In this document: piece by piece, positions 1 through 12,509 of the stretch
Layout: each line of letters starts with the position of its first letter
Numbering within the stretch: position 1 is the stretch's first letter
From: Aspidiotus rigidus
Lineage: Eukaryota > Arthropoda > Insecta > Hemiptera > Diaspididae
DNA length: 64,000 nt
Assembly (NCBI GenBank): GCA_035079385.1
Contig: JAVHKY010000034.1
Span: 4,402,001-4,466,000, forward strand
Reading direction: 5' to 3'
Notes under the pieces: generated by a model
Told to the model about the DNA's origin: nothing
The model's database searches: none
The model's input: only the letters and a program-made list of their open reading frames with translations
Translations under genes and position numbers: made by a program

Positions 1-117
1 CTCCCTGTAGTATCGACAGAATAGATGCATATACGCACGCACTCTCGCCTTGCAGTGCACGACTGCGCAAAAAATCGCGCGTCTATATCGAAATTGAAAG
101 CGAACGCGGTTATGTAT

Positions 118-148
<31 letters not shown>

Positions 149-2689
149 ATTATTTAAACAAACCAATCAGGAAAAATTATTCTAGCGTGACTAAGTGGCG
201 AGCACGGAGCACGCGAGACGTCGTCGTCGTCGGATTCCTTCACCGTGTCGCTTTCGATTACACGTTAATGATTGAAAAGTTGCATAGTCTTTAGGTGCTC
301 AGGCGTTATAAAGCCTCTTATTCAACTATTCATGACCTCACAAGGACGTTTACTTAGGCGATCATTTCGAAATGAAACTCGCATGTACGCTCATAACAGC
401 GCCTCCAGGATAAATACATTGCTCGTGCGGTTGAACGGTGAATCGCATTCGAAGAATGTACGCCGTATATTAGTGAACAACAAAAGAGACGATTCGCGTA
501 TTATATATTAATGAAATATAATTAAGCTGGTTTTCCATATCATAACCAGTTTGCAATATTGCCAGCTCATGTTCTAATCTACATTCGATCATATTGTTGT
601 CAACTTGACAGAATATGTTAGTGGTTTCGTACTTCAAAGAAGAATAAATACTTCGCTCGGATCGTCGAAACCGGTTTACGTTTTTTATTATTATCATTAT
701 ACACGTATACGGTTTTCCTTTAATCCTCTATTTTATATTATACGAGTCTAATAAGATATACATTTTTTTTTTTTTCAATATTCCCCTCAAATTGAGGCTA
801 TACACCATCATTTATTGCTATGCAATGTCGAGTACATGAGGAGGGTATAGATTTCCTAAGTACTTATTGAGGTCAGTCGAGCTCTCCAAGATAGATAGCT
901 AGACGAGCGAAATTAAGGATGGGTGCATTGTTTCGAAGCGGATAGCGAAAAGTCGATAATAAAGCACGCCATGGTTTATAAATTTCAAATACATATGGGT
1001 AAAGTAGCCAAGTGTAGAGCTGTGGTACAGGTCCGCGCGAGAGTACGCGTTTATTTAAATTATTATGAAAATAATGACACGAGATAATGCGAAATCGATG
1101 ATAATGGCGATGCAAGTGTCTGTGCATTAGTAGCGCGATATAGCGGTAATTTATTAATTTATTCGCGTGTTTACGGATTCTGGTATTGCTGCGGACGTGG
1201 CGAAACGCTTATGACAATATTGATACTGCACAGCCTCTCTCAGCTGCATCGGTCAAGCGTTCTACCCGGGTAGCGAAAACGATAAGAGGAAGAAAAAATT
1301 GCATCGAGAGTTTTGAAATGGCGTGTTTGTTGCTGTTAACTTGTACGTGAAAAGCAACATTTTTTATGGTTTTAATGAATGTTGAAGACGAAACAGGTAT
1401 AAGTGGAAGATTCGGACGAAAAATGCATTATACAGGTGTACAATGTAGAAATGCTTCTTGCACTCTCGATGAAGTGCCTCTTATTAGCAACAACTCTGTC
1501 GTACGAAGGCATATCTGCTAGCTAAAGAGGGAATAATATGAGAAATTTTTTCAAAGTTTGACGACACATAGGAACTTGATAGTTTTTGGTACAGGGAATG
1601 CTTTTATAAAATCATGAGAATAGAAGAAATTGAAGAACGAGATAACAAACTGATAGTGGATTGGGGTCACCATTCTTTCCAAAGTCATCATATGCTAGCA
1701 TGGTGTACTGGGTTATACATTGTCATAAGAATAAGAGAACGCTTCCCTTCAACTAATTTGACCTAGTATAAGACCAGATAAAGTTGAAAAGAGGTGCGGA
1801 CGTACGGACGCAAATCCAGGAACTGAAGAGGTCTTACGGTAAACAGATCGAGGGATGGAATCTCACGGACGTACGGAAGCAAGGTCCAGACAAACTTATC
1901 GATAGATTGTAGTTGTGTGCTTCTTTTCACACATACAGCAATACCCTATGGTTCGACTTTCAATTGAACAGAAAAAATAAATTTCGATGAGAATTAGAAG
2001 ACAGATGCAATTTAACAAAGAACTTGGCATAAACATAATATGATCCCTCTCTCCCCCGTTATGCGATTGGATTCAAGATTTCTCGAAATTTCAGCCTCAT
2101 AGACAGCTTTCACCAAAATAATGCTCCTATCCTATTCCAATCCTATCTACACAATCATGCCGTTTGTAAGTTTCTCACGAATTTCTCAGGAAAGAATTTT
2201 AGCATGGGAACTTGATATTTCTTCTTTTGAATTTTTCATGACCCTCGCGACTAGGGTGAGAGGGGAAGTTCCTCCCAACCAGATACTACAGGTATAATTT
2301 TCATGAGGAAAAACCCTGGGTCGTCAAAGAGCCAATCAGCGGAATGGGTGCACTACCAAAAGGGCGGGTAAGATTATTCCGTTGAAGCCTATAAGGGGTT
2401 TTCTGGCGTCAAGTCTCAATTCTGTTACCAAGCCGATGAGGACGACTTATGAAGATTTTGACATTAATCTACAGGAAGGGATTCGGAAAAATTCTGATCA
2501 TCGAGCAACATCAAAATCTTGGAATTTGGACTAAAAAATAGACTATCAATATCGAGATCAAAAATTACATCACAGAACAATTTCCCAATCCACCTTCATT
2601 GACGAAGTTTATAAAAAAAAGACCTTAGAGGCCGCGAGTAATCTGACGAAGCCTTCAAAAAAAAAGGCTCTTGTTAGGATTTTATATAT
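1..2689. other. Apparently single-copy DNA, no gene seen
   Basis: I find no protein family, RNA gene or tandem repeat here apart from a T run at 121-148 and a short direct repeat (CGGACGTACGGA) near 1799 and 1866. The open frames are short, differ in codon character and match nothing I recognise. The stretch could be intergenic or intronic; no splice-linked exons are evident. Confidence 0.6.
121..148. repeat. Poly-T run (28 bp)
   Basis: An uninterrupted run of 28 T. It is followed by TATTATTTAAA, and no retroelement body can be seen next to it, so I read it as a simple repeat rather than an element tail. Confidence 0.9.
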
Positions 2690-4735
2690 ACCTTATAAGA
2701 CTAGAACTACTCTTGGAAAAACTGTCACAAAAACAGTCACAATTTTTGACTGGAACTACTCCTGAAAAACCTACACAAAAACGGTCATAGTTTTTCAACT
2801 GGCACTGTTCTCTTAGGAAAAAAAGTTACAAAAAACTTTCACAGTCTCTTGACGAGGACAGATCTTGAAAAAAAGTCACAAAAAACTGTCATGGTTTTGA
2901 TACCATGACGTCATCAATGAAAATCTGTCATGGTTTTGTTATAATGACGTCATCAATTACATCATCAATTAAAAAGAAGCGTCATTAATTTAAAAAAAAA
3001 CGGTCTAATTTTGTCCTTATGTCACCAGCAAATGAAAAAGACACATCATTTTGAAACCATGACGTCATCAATTTAAAAAAGTGTCTTATCAAAGGCGTCA
3101 TTATTGAAAAACCGTGATAGTTTGGACACTATAACATCATCAATGACGTCGCCAATTGAAAATACGCGTTCTCATTGATGTCATCAATAAAAAACTAACC
3201 AGTTTTGACACTATGACTTCATCAATTGAAAAAAGCGTCATCAAAGAACATCAAATAACAAAAACTTGTTATCAAAAAGGATTTGTCACTATGACGTCAC
3301 CAATTTGAGAGGTGCATCATCAATAAAAAACGGTCCATTATGTTGCTATGATGTCATCAATTAAAAGAAAGCGTCATCAATGACGTCACAGATTGAAAAG
3401 ACGCGGCATCAATGATGTCACAAATAAAAAACTTTCTACATGTTACTATGACGTCATCAACTTGAGAACGTGTTCCAATGAAAGGTCGTTATGGTTTTGT
3501 TATTACAATGTCATCAATGACTTCACCAATTCAAACACAAAAAACTGTCCAATTCTGTAACTACAACATCATCATTGACGTCATCAATTTAGGAAAGTTA
3601 TCAATTACGTCATTAATGAAAAACTGTGGTAGTGTGGATACTATAACATTATCAATGACATTACCAATTGAAAAGACGCGTCATCAACAAAGAGTTGTCT
3701 AGTTTTGTTACTATGACGTCAACAATTAAACAAAAAAGTCATCAATGATGTCACAAATTGAAAAGACGCGTCATCAATGATGTCATATGAATGAAAAACT
3801 TTCTACATTTCTTACTTACTATGACGTCATTAATTGAAAAAAGTGCTCCAATGAAAAGCCGTCATAGTTTTGTCATTACAGTGTCATCAGTGACATCACC
3901 AATTGAAAATACAAGTCATTAATGAAAAACTGTCCAGTTTTGTCACTATGACGTCATCAAATTAAAAGAACGCGTCATCAGTAAAAAACTGTCTAGTTTT
4001 GTCACTATGACGTCATCAAATTAAAAGAACGCGTCATAAGTAAAAAACTGTCTAGTATTGTCACTAAGACTGACTCAAATTAAAAGAACACGTCATCAAT
4101 AAAAAACTGTTCAGTTTTGTCACTAGTTTTGTCACTATGACGTCATCAAAGTAAAAGAACGCGTCATCATTAGCAAATAGTCCAGTTTTGTCACTATGAC
4201 GTTATCAAATTAAAAGAACGCGTCATCAATAAAAAACTGTCCAGTTTTGTCACTATGACGTCATCTTTGACGTCATCAATTGAAAAAAAAGCGTCATCAA
4301 TGAAAAACTGTCTAGTTTTGTCACTATGACGTCATCAAATTAAAAGAACGCGTCATCATTAAAAAATAGTCCAGTTTTGTCACTATGACGTCATCAAATT
4401 AAGAGAACGCGTCATCAATAAAAAACTGTCGAGTTTTGTCACTATGACGTTATCAAATAAAAGAACGCGTCATCAATAAAAAACTGTCCAGTTTTGTCAC
4501 TATGACGTTATCAAATTAAGAGACCGCGTCATCAATAAAAAACTGTCCAGTTTTGTTACTATGACGTCATCTTTGACGTCATCAATTGAAAAAAAGTGTC
4601 ATCAATAAAAAACTTTCTAGTTTTGTTATTATGACGTCATCCATGAGAAACCATTTATAGTTTTGTTAGCGTCATCACTGACTTCATCAATTGAAGATAC
4701 CCATCATCAATAAGTTTGACAAAATTAGGGAATTT
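2690..4735. repeat. Tandem satellite of about 59 bp with a TGACGTCA palindrome per unit
   Basis: From about 3920 to 4640 the unit is very regular: a TGACGTCATCAA core, then a short A/T-rich stretch, then AACGCGTCATCA, then AAAAAACTGTCCAGTTTTGTCACTA in outline, returning after about 59 bases. From 2690 to 3920 the units are more diverged and vary in length, with AAAACTGTCA and GTCATCAATGACGTCA motifs still visible. TGACGTCA is the full palindromic CRE/ATF site. Units differ by scattered substitutions (for example CGTTATC for CGTCATC), as in an ageing satellite. No coding capacity. Confidence 0.85.
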
Positions 4736-7600
4736 GAAAAAAGTTTACCCCGGCTAGTTCAAAATGGAGATTAAATGTTCTCACCTCTTAGCGGCAGAAT
4801 GTTTTTGGTACAATATTGACCCAATCAGTAAGAAAGTATAAGAAGTGAATTATAAGTTCAGAATAGCGATGGCGAAGTCACAGTTTTGAGGCTTGCAGCC
4901 TATAGATGCAGACAAAATGTTTTGCTAGTTTCGACAATCCAATCATTCCATAGATTTTTATCCAAATTGAATTAAAATTACTTAGAGTAGAACTATGTGA
5001 CATTAATTTTTAGTGATTTAAAGAAAGGGCGAGGCCTTTTACAGGTTTAAAATACTTCTGGTTGGTAAGGTGATCGTTGAATTAGCTTTCTAATCTTTTT
5101 TCTCGGAAAGACGAGTAATTATGTGACCCTTTTATACCAGGTTTCAAGCCATAAAGATATCCCAGAACTAATGTAAATTCTCACTACATCGTTGGCGCAG
5201 AATTTACAAAATCCCATTTCTGCATTTGTCTTGATATGCAGTTCTTATCTAGAGTAGTAAGTGCATATGAGACGCTTTTCCTGAATAACAATTTTGTTAA
5301 TGAATCCGCCATTTTCTTTTACCTCCCTCGGCTCATTTCCGCATCTCACGGCTTAGAGCACAGATCCCTCATCAAAATCTTGAAGAAAACAGTCAGCGTA
5401 CTATCAAATAGGTTAACAATAATCGATGGTATGCTAAGCAGTACAATATGGTAAAATCAAACTGACTTAGAGAAAGTTCAAGCGAATTTTCAATAGAAAG
5501 GTTCCCAATGTAAAAGCTCAAGTCCGAGTGCACTGACGTCAGTTTCTATCATCGAAGCAAAATACAATACCGCTGACTCTGAATTTCTCTCCACACAGAC
5601 ACTCACTACTACCATGAGAACAATACATTCTTTTGACCTCCATCGAATGAAGTAAGAACTCTCACGCGAGCTTCGTACGCTACCGTATTTCGCTTCGAGG
5701 ATCCTGCGGTACAATGCCGCTGAAAATGGTGAATATTCACCAGACTGGCGGTATATTATGTACAATATTATTATATCTGATAGTATACGGTAAGTAAATA
5801 TCTCGTATATATGAGGTCACCGGTGTCGCTGGAAACAATACGTGTCGATATACTGACCACATCTAGAGATATGTTGGCGCGCATGTTAGAATATAATATA
5901 CAGCAGAAAATGCGGTCTGTACTCACCCGTGCAGAAATCGTTCATTGCAAATATTATAGTATTATTATGAAATCAGCCGACAGATCTGCAACAGATAAAG
6001 CCGATAGGAAAACTTTATAATATAAAGAGCGAAATTGTACGAGAAAATGGATATTGACTTATCATTAGTGCCAATGTAAGTGCAAATTAACTCCCTTTTC
6101 TCGCGATGAATTATCATTTTCTGAATAACGTGGCATACTTCACGCGCATTGTCAGTATAACCATATCGAACGTATTTCAATGTACTACATATAAATAATA
6201 CTCGTTAATAAAATTTATCGTACACATACTAGAGAGACTGTGAAGTAATACTTCTCTTCATTATGACACAGTATCCGTGCACCAAAGTATGCGTATAATC
6301 TCAAGCATCGGCTATCATCTCGTTAAAGGCTATAGAGGTATATCGTGGCGCTTCAGAAGAGAAGAAAATCGAACTCACGTCCGTAACTTTTTTAACCCGC
6401 GCGATATTTTTTAAGAGATTTTTTTTCTTTTCATTTCGTAAAAGTAAATAATACTCTCTACGTACGCGATATATTGTGGCGTGAAAGATGCGGTACCGAT
6501 GCTGCATACGTGTTATTATAAATGCGTTAGCCAGGTTAGAATTTATTAGTTTTCTTACGTATACTCGAGGCACGGAGCAGAAGACGAGCGGCGGCATCTC
6601 CCCGGGTCATTATACATCCAGTCATCATCTTGTGATGGTTCGGCCAGAATCGGCAGTCGATTAATTTAATTACGGTGACGCTGTCGTCTCGCTCATCCCT
6701 CGCCTAACCGGAAGAAGAAGGTGGAATTTCGCGATATTCTGGATCGGACTTTCTCGTCACATGCGTGTCGCAGAAAAAATGAAACAAAAGTCAATTACGA
6801 TACAATAGAGTACGCGAGTACAGTACTGCGGCAGCGAGGAGTTCCTCTTTCTCTCGATATATGCTGTAATTCAATGAATGCCTATTAGAAAAGAAGACGA
6901 TTACCCGTCGCCCGAGCTCTACGAATGCGAAGGGTGCCCTAAGAAAAATGATTACTCATCGTTGAATAGACAGAACAAATAACATGCAACAGTAGGGCCT
7001 GAGCATAAAGAAAAACTCCCTCGCTATTGCGGCAAATCGATTAGCACATTGTTGACATTCTCACCACGCGTCACTTGCATTCGCCCTACAAATGCTTCGA
7101 CTTTTTTTTTTTTTTTCTCTCCTTCGTCTGCTGTCTTTTTTCTTTGCCATTCTCGAGCTATAGAATCGTTTCCGATTATTATCGCTAATTTTCTATTTAC
7201 ATTTCCATAGAGATCTACACTTGCAACTTTCGAAATTTATCTGGTGGATGAGGACAAAAACGATAGAGGAATTATATTTCTCGAGGCATTTTATATTTTT
7301 CTCTTAATCATCGAACTATTCATGAATAGTAGGTATAGAATAAGAAGTGCACACAAGTGCAAGTGGATCGGAGGATAGGATTATTTTTGGGCCATCAATG
7401 TTCTCGTTGACCTCGCGCTCGAGATTCGTAATTTGAGTATCAACTTCTGAGCTTAATTAACAAAAGGTAGATAGGATTACAGGAGAGTTACTGTGGAAGA
7501 GAGCTACAGGTAAGCAGAGCGGCACCAGAAATATTTGCCATGGACCGAAGAGTAGAATTCTGAAAGAGGACGTCTCATTTATAAAACACACCTTAAAGCA
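4736..7600. other. Apparently single-copy DNA, no gene seen
   Basis: Composition changes sharply at the left edge as the satellite ends. No recognisable protein, RNA gene or array is seen. Short T runs occur (for example 7100-7116). Open frames up to about 98 codons have no recognisable content. Confidence 0.55.
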
Positions 7601-7608
7601 AGTGTTCT

Positions 7609-7828
7609 TTGGGTACTATAGAGGGGTATGGCAATACGCCATTTTAGCAGCAAAAAGAAATGTCCAACGTACGAATGTGTATCGCACAGCACCGCGAGAA
7701 AACGAACGTGACCGATGTTGCCCGACCCTGCCGAATATTCCGCGACACTGCGCGAACGCGTTCGTGCTTGAGAGCCTTTTTTTTGCTGCTAAAATGGCGT
7801 ATTGCCATACCCCCCTCTATAGTACCCT
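7609..7828. mobile_element. hAT-like MITE (220 bp) with 8-bp target duplication
   Basis: The ends are inverted repeats of about 45 bp: the left arm reads GGGTACTATAGAGGGG then TATGGCAATACGCCATTTTA, and the right arm is its complement with two extra G/C and a mismatch at the tip. The element is flanked by AGTGTTCT at 7601-7608 and again at 7829-7836, an 8-bp duplication typical of the hAT superfamily. The interior of about 130 bp is CpG-rich and has no transposase, so it is non-autonomous. The boundary may be off by one base because the left tip has an extra T. Confidence 0.85.
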
Positions 7829-7836
7829 AGTGTTCT

Positions 7837-8460
7837 CAATAAGCGCTATCAATTAGGTTTGAAATAGGGAGGAGCAGAAAACAATGCTGAAATACATCAT
7901 TTGGGCTACGGTGCGGTCATCATCCAGAAAACTGTTCACGTTGACCTCACCGAAGTCCATCGTTCCTTCTTCCCCACCTTATATTGCTTTCTAGAGGTCC
8001 ACGAAGAAAAGAGGACACACTAGAAGATAATTTCTCATCTCTTCTTCTTCAAATAGACCGTGCGAGTGTCTAACTTGGAATATGCGTTTCGAAATAACCC
8101 AATGAATCGTGTTGGCCCCACATCAACGTCGATTACACATCAAGTCAATGCCTTCAACTCACAGTCGACTCGACAGTTCCGCACAATAGCAATGTCGACC
8201 GCAATGTACCCAGAAAGAATAGGAATCGACTCAAAATTGACCCCTGTTTTTCAACGTCGAAATTAAGTCGATTCTCGGCGTGTTAAGACTTCAAGTTGTA
8301 ATTAAATAAAAAAATAATAGATTTATTTTGAAATTAAGTCAGTCAGTTGGGGAAGCTGAACGTATTTTTAAATGGCTTAATTCAGTCAGTCACTAGTCAA
8401 TTGTAAGTCGCACTAATTTAGGTCAGTCAATCGTGAGTCAATACTGTGGTACGTTGTAAG
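7837..8460. other. Short spacer with TCGA-rich and CAGTCAGT-rich segments
   Basis: Positions 8105-8275 carry GTCGA-type words (GTCGACTCGACAG, GAATCGACTC) like the large TCGA-rich satellite further right. Positions 8330-8440 carry repeated GTCAGTCA words, which return at 8790-8880. No gene seen. Confidence 0.5.
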
Positions 8461-8582
8461 TCGAAGAAAAGCTCCACAATACTCGAAAAAGTAAACTGGA
8501 GGGCAATTTGCAAGAACCGCAGGCGGTTCTTGCAAATTGTCCTCCAGTTTACTTTTTCGAGTATTGTGGAGCTTTTCTTCGA
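8461..8582. repeat. 122-bp near-perfect palindrome
   Basis: Two 60-bp arms (8461-8520 and 8523-8582) are reverse complements with one mismatch and a 2-base spacer (AG). A transcript of either strand would fold into one long hairpin. The right arm plus its downstream flank recurs as a single arm at 12510-12607, so the palindrome is built from a dispersed sequence rather than being a unique site. Confidence 0.92.
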
Positions 8583-9231
8583 TATGTCCGACCGTAAACT
8601 TGAGAACCGGATCAAGTCTGTACGTTGTAAGTCATTAATTTAATAAGGATTAACTTAGGACTTATAGACTGAAAAGCAACACCGGACCCCGGTTTCAACC
8701 CTAGTAGTAGATCGATCAGCAAAATAGTACTTTCTGATCTATGTCAGGAATACTCTTTCTCCAAGTTCACTTCTCAGTTTCAAGTTAGAGTCAGTCAGTC
8801 ACGCAGGAAAATTTCAGGTATCAGTCAGTCGAAAACTTCGAGTTGTTGATCAGCCAGTCAGTTTTATGGTCCGACTGAACTGAAACTTGACACTTTTGTT
8901 CAGGGACGCGCAGCTAAAGCCGTTATTGGCTTAAGTTTAAGCTCAAGCTCTTGTTTTGGCCATTTTTAGGAAAGCCAAAAGACAGCCAATGAATTTTAAG
9001 ATATCAGCCTTTCAGCCAAAAGCCAACCGTTAGAAAATATTGATTGGTTACTTGTGACATTAAGCTATTGCAATTAAGTTTAAGATTCAAGCCTTTTATT
9101 TTGACCCATTTTGAAAAGGCTAAAATTCAGCTAATGAATTTATTTGAATTGGCTGTCAGCCAAAAGCTAAAATTTAAGTCAATGCTGATCAGCTGCACAT
9201 CCCTGCTTCTGTTAAAATATAGATTGATGAC
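8583..9231. other. Diverged low-complexity DNA (CAGTCAGT, AGCCAAAAGCC words)
   Basis: The flank that accompanies the dispersed hairpin arm continues to about 8620. CAGTCAGTC words follow at 8790-8880, and 8930-9180 holds repeated AGCCAAAAGCC/TTTTGGC words with AAGCTTAAGC-type motifs. Similar TTTGGCTTTCAGC words appear near 52600 and 53140. No gene seen. Confidence 0.5.
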
Positions 9232-9740
9232 TTCAGTGCGTCTGAAAAGCATGGAAACGATATAGAAGTGCGTATTTGGGGGGGGGGGGGGGTGAAGAGT
9301 ATGGAAAAAAAATTATTTGCCGAAAACGTGGTGTGAAGCCGAATAAGGCTGAAAATTATCATTTTTGTTAAATATCGTGCAAAATTATAAAATTTCGGAC
9401 AAAATTTGCTCAATTTTGATGAAAATTTAGCAATTTTTATGAAAATTGTAAAGTTTGTTTTAAAAATATTATTTTTAGTTCGAAGTTGAAAAATTAAAAA
9501 TTTTGATTGAAAAATTGCTAGGATTTTTTATTCACGAGTTTAATCCCCAAAAATCGTTTAAATTTTGGTTAAAATCACGTAATTTTGGTCGTAAATTGAA
9601 TAATTCTGATCGCGACTATGTAGAAGCACTGAACAGGCATGTTTTTTCATTTTTTTTTCTTCTAAATGCCGGATAATGCCGAAAATGCAACATCGACTGC
9701 CGAAACTTTTCATTTTTAGTGCTGAAAAATGCGAGCTCTG
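9232..9740. mobile_element. hAT-like non-autonomous element, reverse orientation, left tip eroded
   Basis: This 509-bp stretch matches, in reverse orientation, the element at 55235-55738: shared blocks include GCCGAAAA words, GGCTGAAAATTA, AATTTTGATTGAAAAATTGC and AGTGCGTCTGAAAAGCATGG. It is flanked by TTGATGAC at 9224-9231 and again at 9741-9748, an 8-bp duplication as expected for hAT. The right tip ends GAGCTCTG, a mutated form of the family terminus GGGCTCTG; the left tip has lost the matching terminus. A 15-base G run lies at 9278-9292. No transposase is encoded. Confidence 0.72.
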
Positions 9741-9970
9741 TTGATGACGAACCAAAATCGACGTCTGTTTCGGGTAGATCGGCAAAAGACTTGCAATTAA
9801 GGTCGAAATTCAGTAGGTAAGGTTTCAGAATCGAGGTCAAAAATAAATCGATTCATGACATTAGATTTCAATGTCGACGGCAAATCGACATCGACATCGC
9901 GTTGATTCGACCATTGCTGCACTGGTCATGATTAATATTATATCAATGGTCTTCGTTGAATGATAAGTTT

Positions 9971-10007
9971 ATGACTACACATTCTGTCTGCGAGTAGCGA
10001 AGTCACC
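9971..10007 (+). repeat. 37-bp block repeated inverted at 50414-50450
   Basis: The block begins ATGACTACACATTCTGTC and ends TAGCGAAGTCACC. Its exact reverse complement is at 50414-50450. In both places it lies just outside a TCGA-rich satellite, on the same side relative to array orientation. Confidence 0.9.
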
Positions 10008-11894
10008 GAATACACAGAATGCTTCATCAGGAGGGTGACTTTTTATCGACTCCTAATCGATATCAATTTACGTCAATTTAACGTACATGACCAAAGAAAT
10101 ATATATCGACTTGACCCCAGAGAGCAGAGGATTTCAGGTCGATAGAACGACTCCAGGTCGACGGCAATTCGATGTCAACATACATTACTAGAGAACTACG
10201 AATCGACCTAGCAGAGCAATTGATTTCAAGTCGACGAAAAATTTGGAGGACCCGACTTATTGAAATCGATTCTCGATCGACGTCGATTTGAGGTCGATGT
10301 AAATTCAATCAGCGTACATTACCAAAGGAACTACAAATCTGCTGAAACTTGACTCAAGAGAGCAGTGGATTTCAGGTCGATAGAACAGTTTGGAGAAGTA
10401 GACTTCAAATCAACTTCAGATTCACGGAAATTTGGAGTCGACAAAAAGAACAATAAGTCGACCAAACAGAGCAATTGATTTGAGGTCGACAAAAGATTTG
10501 GAGAATTCGACTAAAAATCGACTCCAGATCAATAGCAATTTCAAGTCGATTTAAATTTGACTCGAAATTGACCCAAGAGAGCAGGGGATTTCAGGTCGAC
10601 AGGACAGTTTGTAGAAATCGACCTCACATCGACTTCAAACTGATGGAAATTAGAAGTCAACAAAAAGAAGTACAAATTCACCTAACAGAGCAATCAATTT
10701 GAGCTCCATAAAAACTTTGGAGAATTTGACTGGAAATCAACTCCAGATCAACGACGATTTGAAGTCGATCTAAAGTTGAAGAGAGCAGTGGATTTCAGGT
10801 CGATAGAACAGTTTGGAGAAGTCCAATTCAAATCAACTTCAGATTGACGTAAATTCAAAGTCGACAAAAAGAACTACAAATCGACCCGAAAGAGCAATCG
10901 ATTTGAGCTCGATAAATGATCTTAAGAACTAGACCTAAAATCGACTCCAGATCGACAGCGATTTGAAGTCGATAAAAAGTCGACTCGAAATTGACTCAAG
11001 AGAGCAGTGGATTTGAAGTCTCATCGATTCCAGGTCGATTGACAAATTTAGAGAAGTCAACTTGAAATCGATTCCAGATTGACCTTTAATTGAGATAGAC
11101 TTAAGGTCGATCAGATTAAATTATTGGAGTACTACAAATCGACTTGAAATTGGCTTAACAAGGCAGTCGATTTCAGGTCGATTGGAAAATTTACGAAGGT
11201 GTAAACTCGAAATCGATTCAAGATATACCTCAAATTGAGGTTGATTTAAGAGGTTGATTTAAGGTTGACAAGAATAAATTACTGGAAAGCAATAAATAAT
11301 TGACTTGAAATAGACCCAAAAAAACCACCGATTCCACGTCGATCAGAAAAGTTGAAGTTAAGATCAACTTTGGATTGACGTTAATTCGAATTCGATGAAA
11401 AATTTGGAGAAATCGACTCCACATCGACGGCGATTCGAAGTCGATTAATAGTCGACTCGAAATTAACCCAAGAGAGCAGTGGATTTGAAGTCTGTGGAAC
11501 AGTTTGCAGAAGTCGACTTGAAATTGACTTCAGATCGTCATCGACGACTGTTTAAAGTCGACCAGCAGAGAACTACAAATCGACCCAACAAAGCAATCAT
11601 TTTGACGTTGACGAAAGATTTGGAGAACTTGACTTGAAAGAGATTGCAGATCGATTTAAAGTCGACCAGCGAACATTACCAAATAAGTACAATTCAATCC
11701 GAAAGAGACTCGAGAGAACATTAGACAGGTCTATAGAATAGTTTGGAGAAGACGACTTGAAACCGATTCCAGATCAACGGCGATTTCAGGTCGATATAAA
11801 GTCGACTCGAAATTGACCCAAGAGAGCAGTTGATTTCAAGTCTATATGGAACAATCTAAAGTCGACCGATATACATTACTGTGGAACCACAAAT

Positions 11895-11979
11895 GAGGAC
11901 GGACATATCCGGCTGAAGGGCGTCCGCACAACGTATTTCTTGTGGGACGGACGGACGCCCTTCTTCCATAACCGTCCTC
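11895..11979. mobile_element. 85-bp inverted-repeat insertion (micro-MITE) in satellite
   Basis: The insertion starts GAGGACGG and ends CCGTCCTC. Its ends form imperfect inverted repeats of about 28 bp that include GAAGGGCGTCCG and its complement. AAAT flanks it on both sides (11891-11894 and 11980-11983), and removing it plus one AAAT restores the satellite reading CACAAATCGACCC. This shows directly that it inserted into a pre-existing satellite unit. No coding capacity. Confidence 0.8.
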
Positions 11980-12118
11980 AAATCGACCCAACAGAGCAAT
12001 CGGTTCCAGGTCTATAAAAGATTTCACGAACTCGACTTGAACTCGACTCCGGATCCATATCGATTTGAGGTCGAGTTAAAGTCGTCCAGCGTACATTAAC
12101 AAACGACCGAAAATTGAT

Positions 12119-12509
12119 GGCAATGTAAAACCTTGAATCAAATACTCAGTTGAAATTTTTGACGGACAGCTCACCAGCTTTATTTGGGATTATTTAATGA
12201 ATCTTCGAAGAAAGCCAAATTGCGCCAAAGTTGCAGTTTTACTAAATCTGTGTAACTATCGTAATTCTGCTTGAAATCACGCTATGGAGTAAACTAAGAA
12301 TCATTCATTAATGATGTCACACTAGCCTGCATATACTTTCCTTGTCTTTGGGGAATTCAAGTAAGGTTCGAGAATAATTACGTTACCCCATTGAAGGGAT
12401 GATTTTTTCGAAGACCCTCACCTTTCTTATACCGCCTATTTGTCATTGAGAATCAATTAATCAAGATTGGTTCTAGAGTCCATAGTGGGAGGAAGAGTCT
12501 TAGAAGAAA
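12119..12509. other. Spacer, partly related to the 290-bp family
   Basis: No gene is seen. The words GATGTCACACTAGCCTGCAT and CTTTGGGGAATTCAA near 12313-12360 resemble 29620-29650, so part of this is a diverged piece of the dispersed 290-bp family. Confidence 0.45.

Larger units (their letters stand above)
9741..12118. repeat. TCGA-rich satellite, paired units of about 105 bp
   Basis: From about 10060 the sequence is a diverged tandem array with frequent TCGA. Two unit types alternate: one carries AAGAGAGCAGTGGATTTCAG and GAACAGTTTGGAGAAGTCGA, the other ACAGAGCAATCGATTT and AAAGATTTGGAGAA. The AGAGAGCAG marker recurs near 10116, 10356, 10574, 10783 and 10993, giving a higher-order spacing of about 210-240 bp. 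The same family appears at 37600-38480, 40730-40980 and 48000-48170, and reversed at 48545-50400. It is interrupted at 11895-11979 by a small insertion. The left flank holds a 37-bp block shared with 50414-50450. Confidence 0.8.

Noticed and set aside
2690..4735. CRISPR-like array
   Set aside because: Units are continuous tandem repeats without unique spacers, and the window is eukaryotic.
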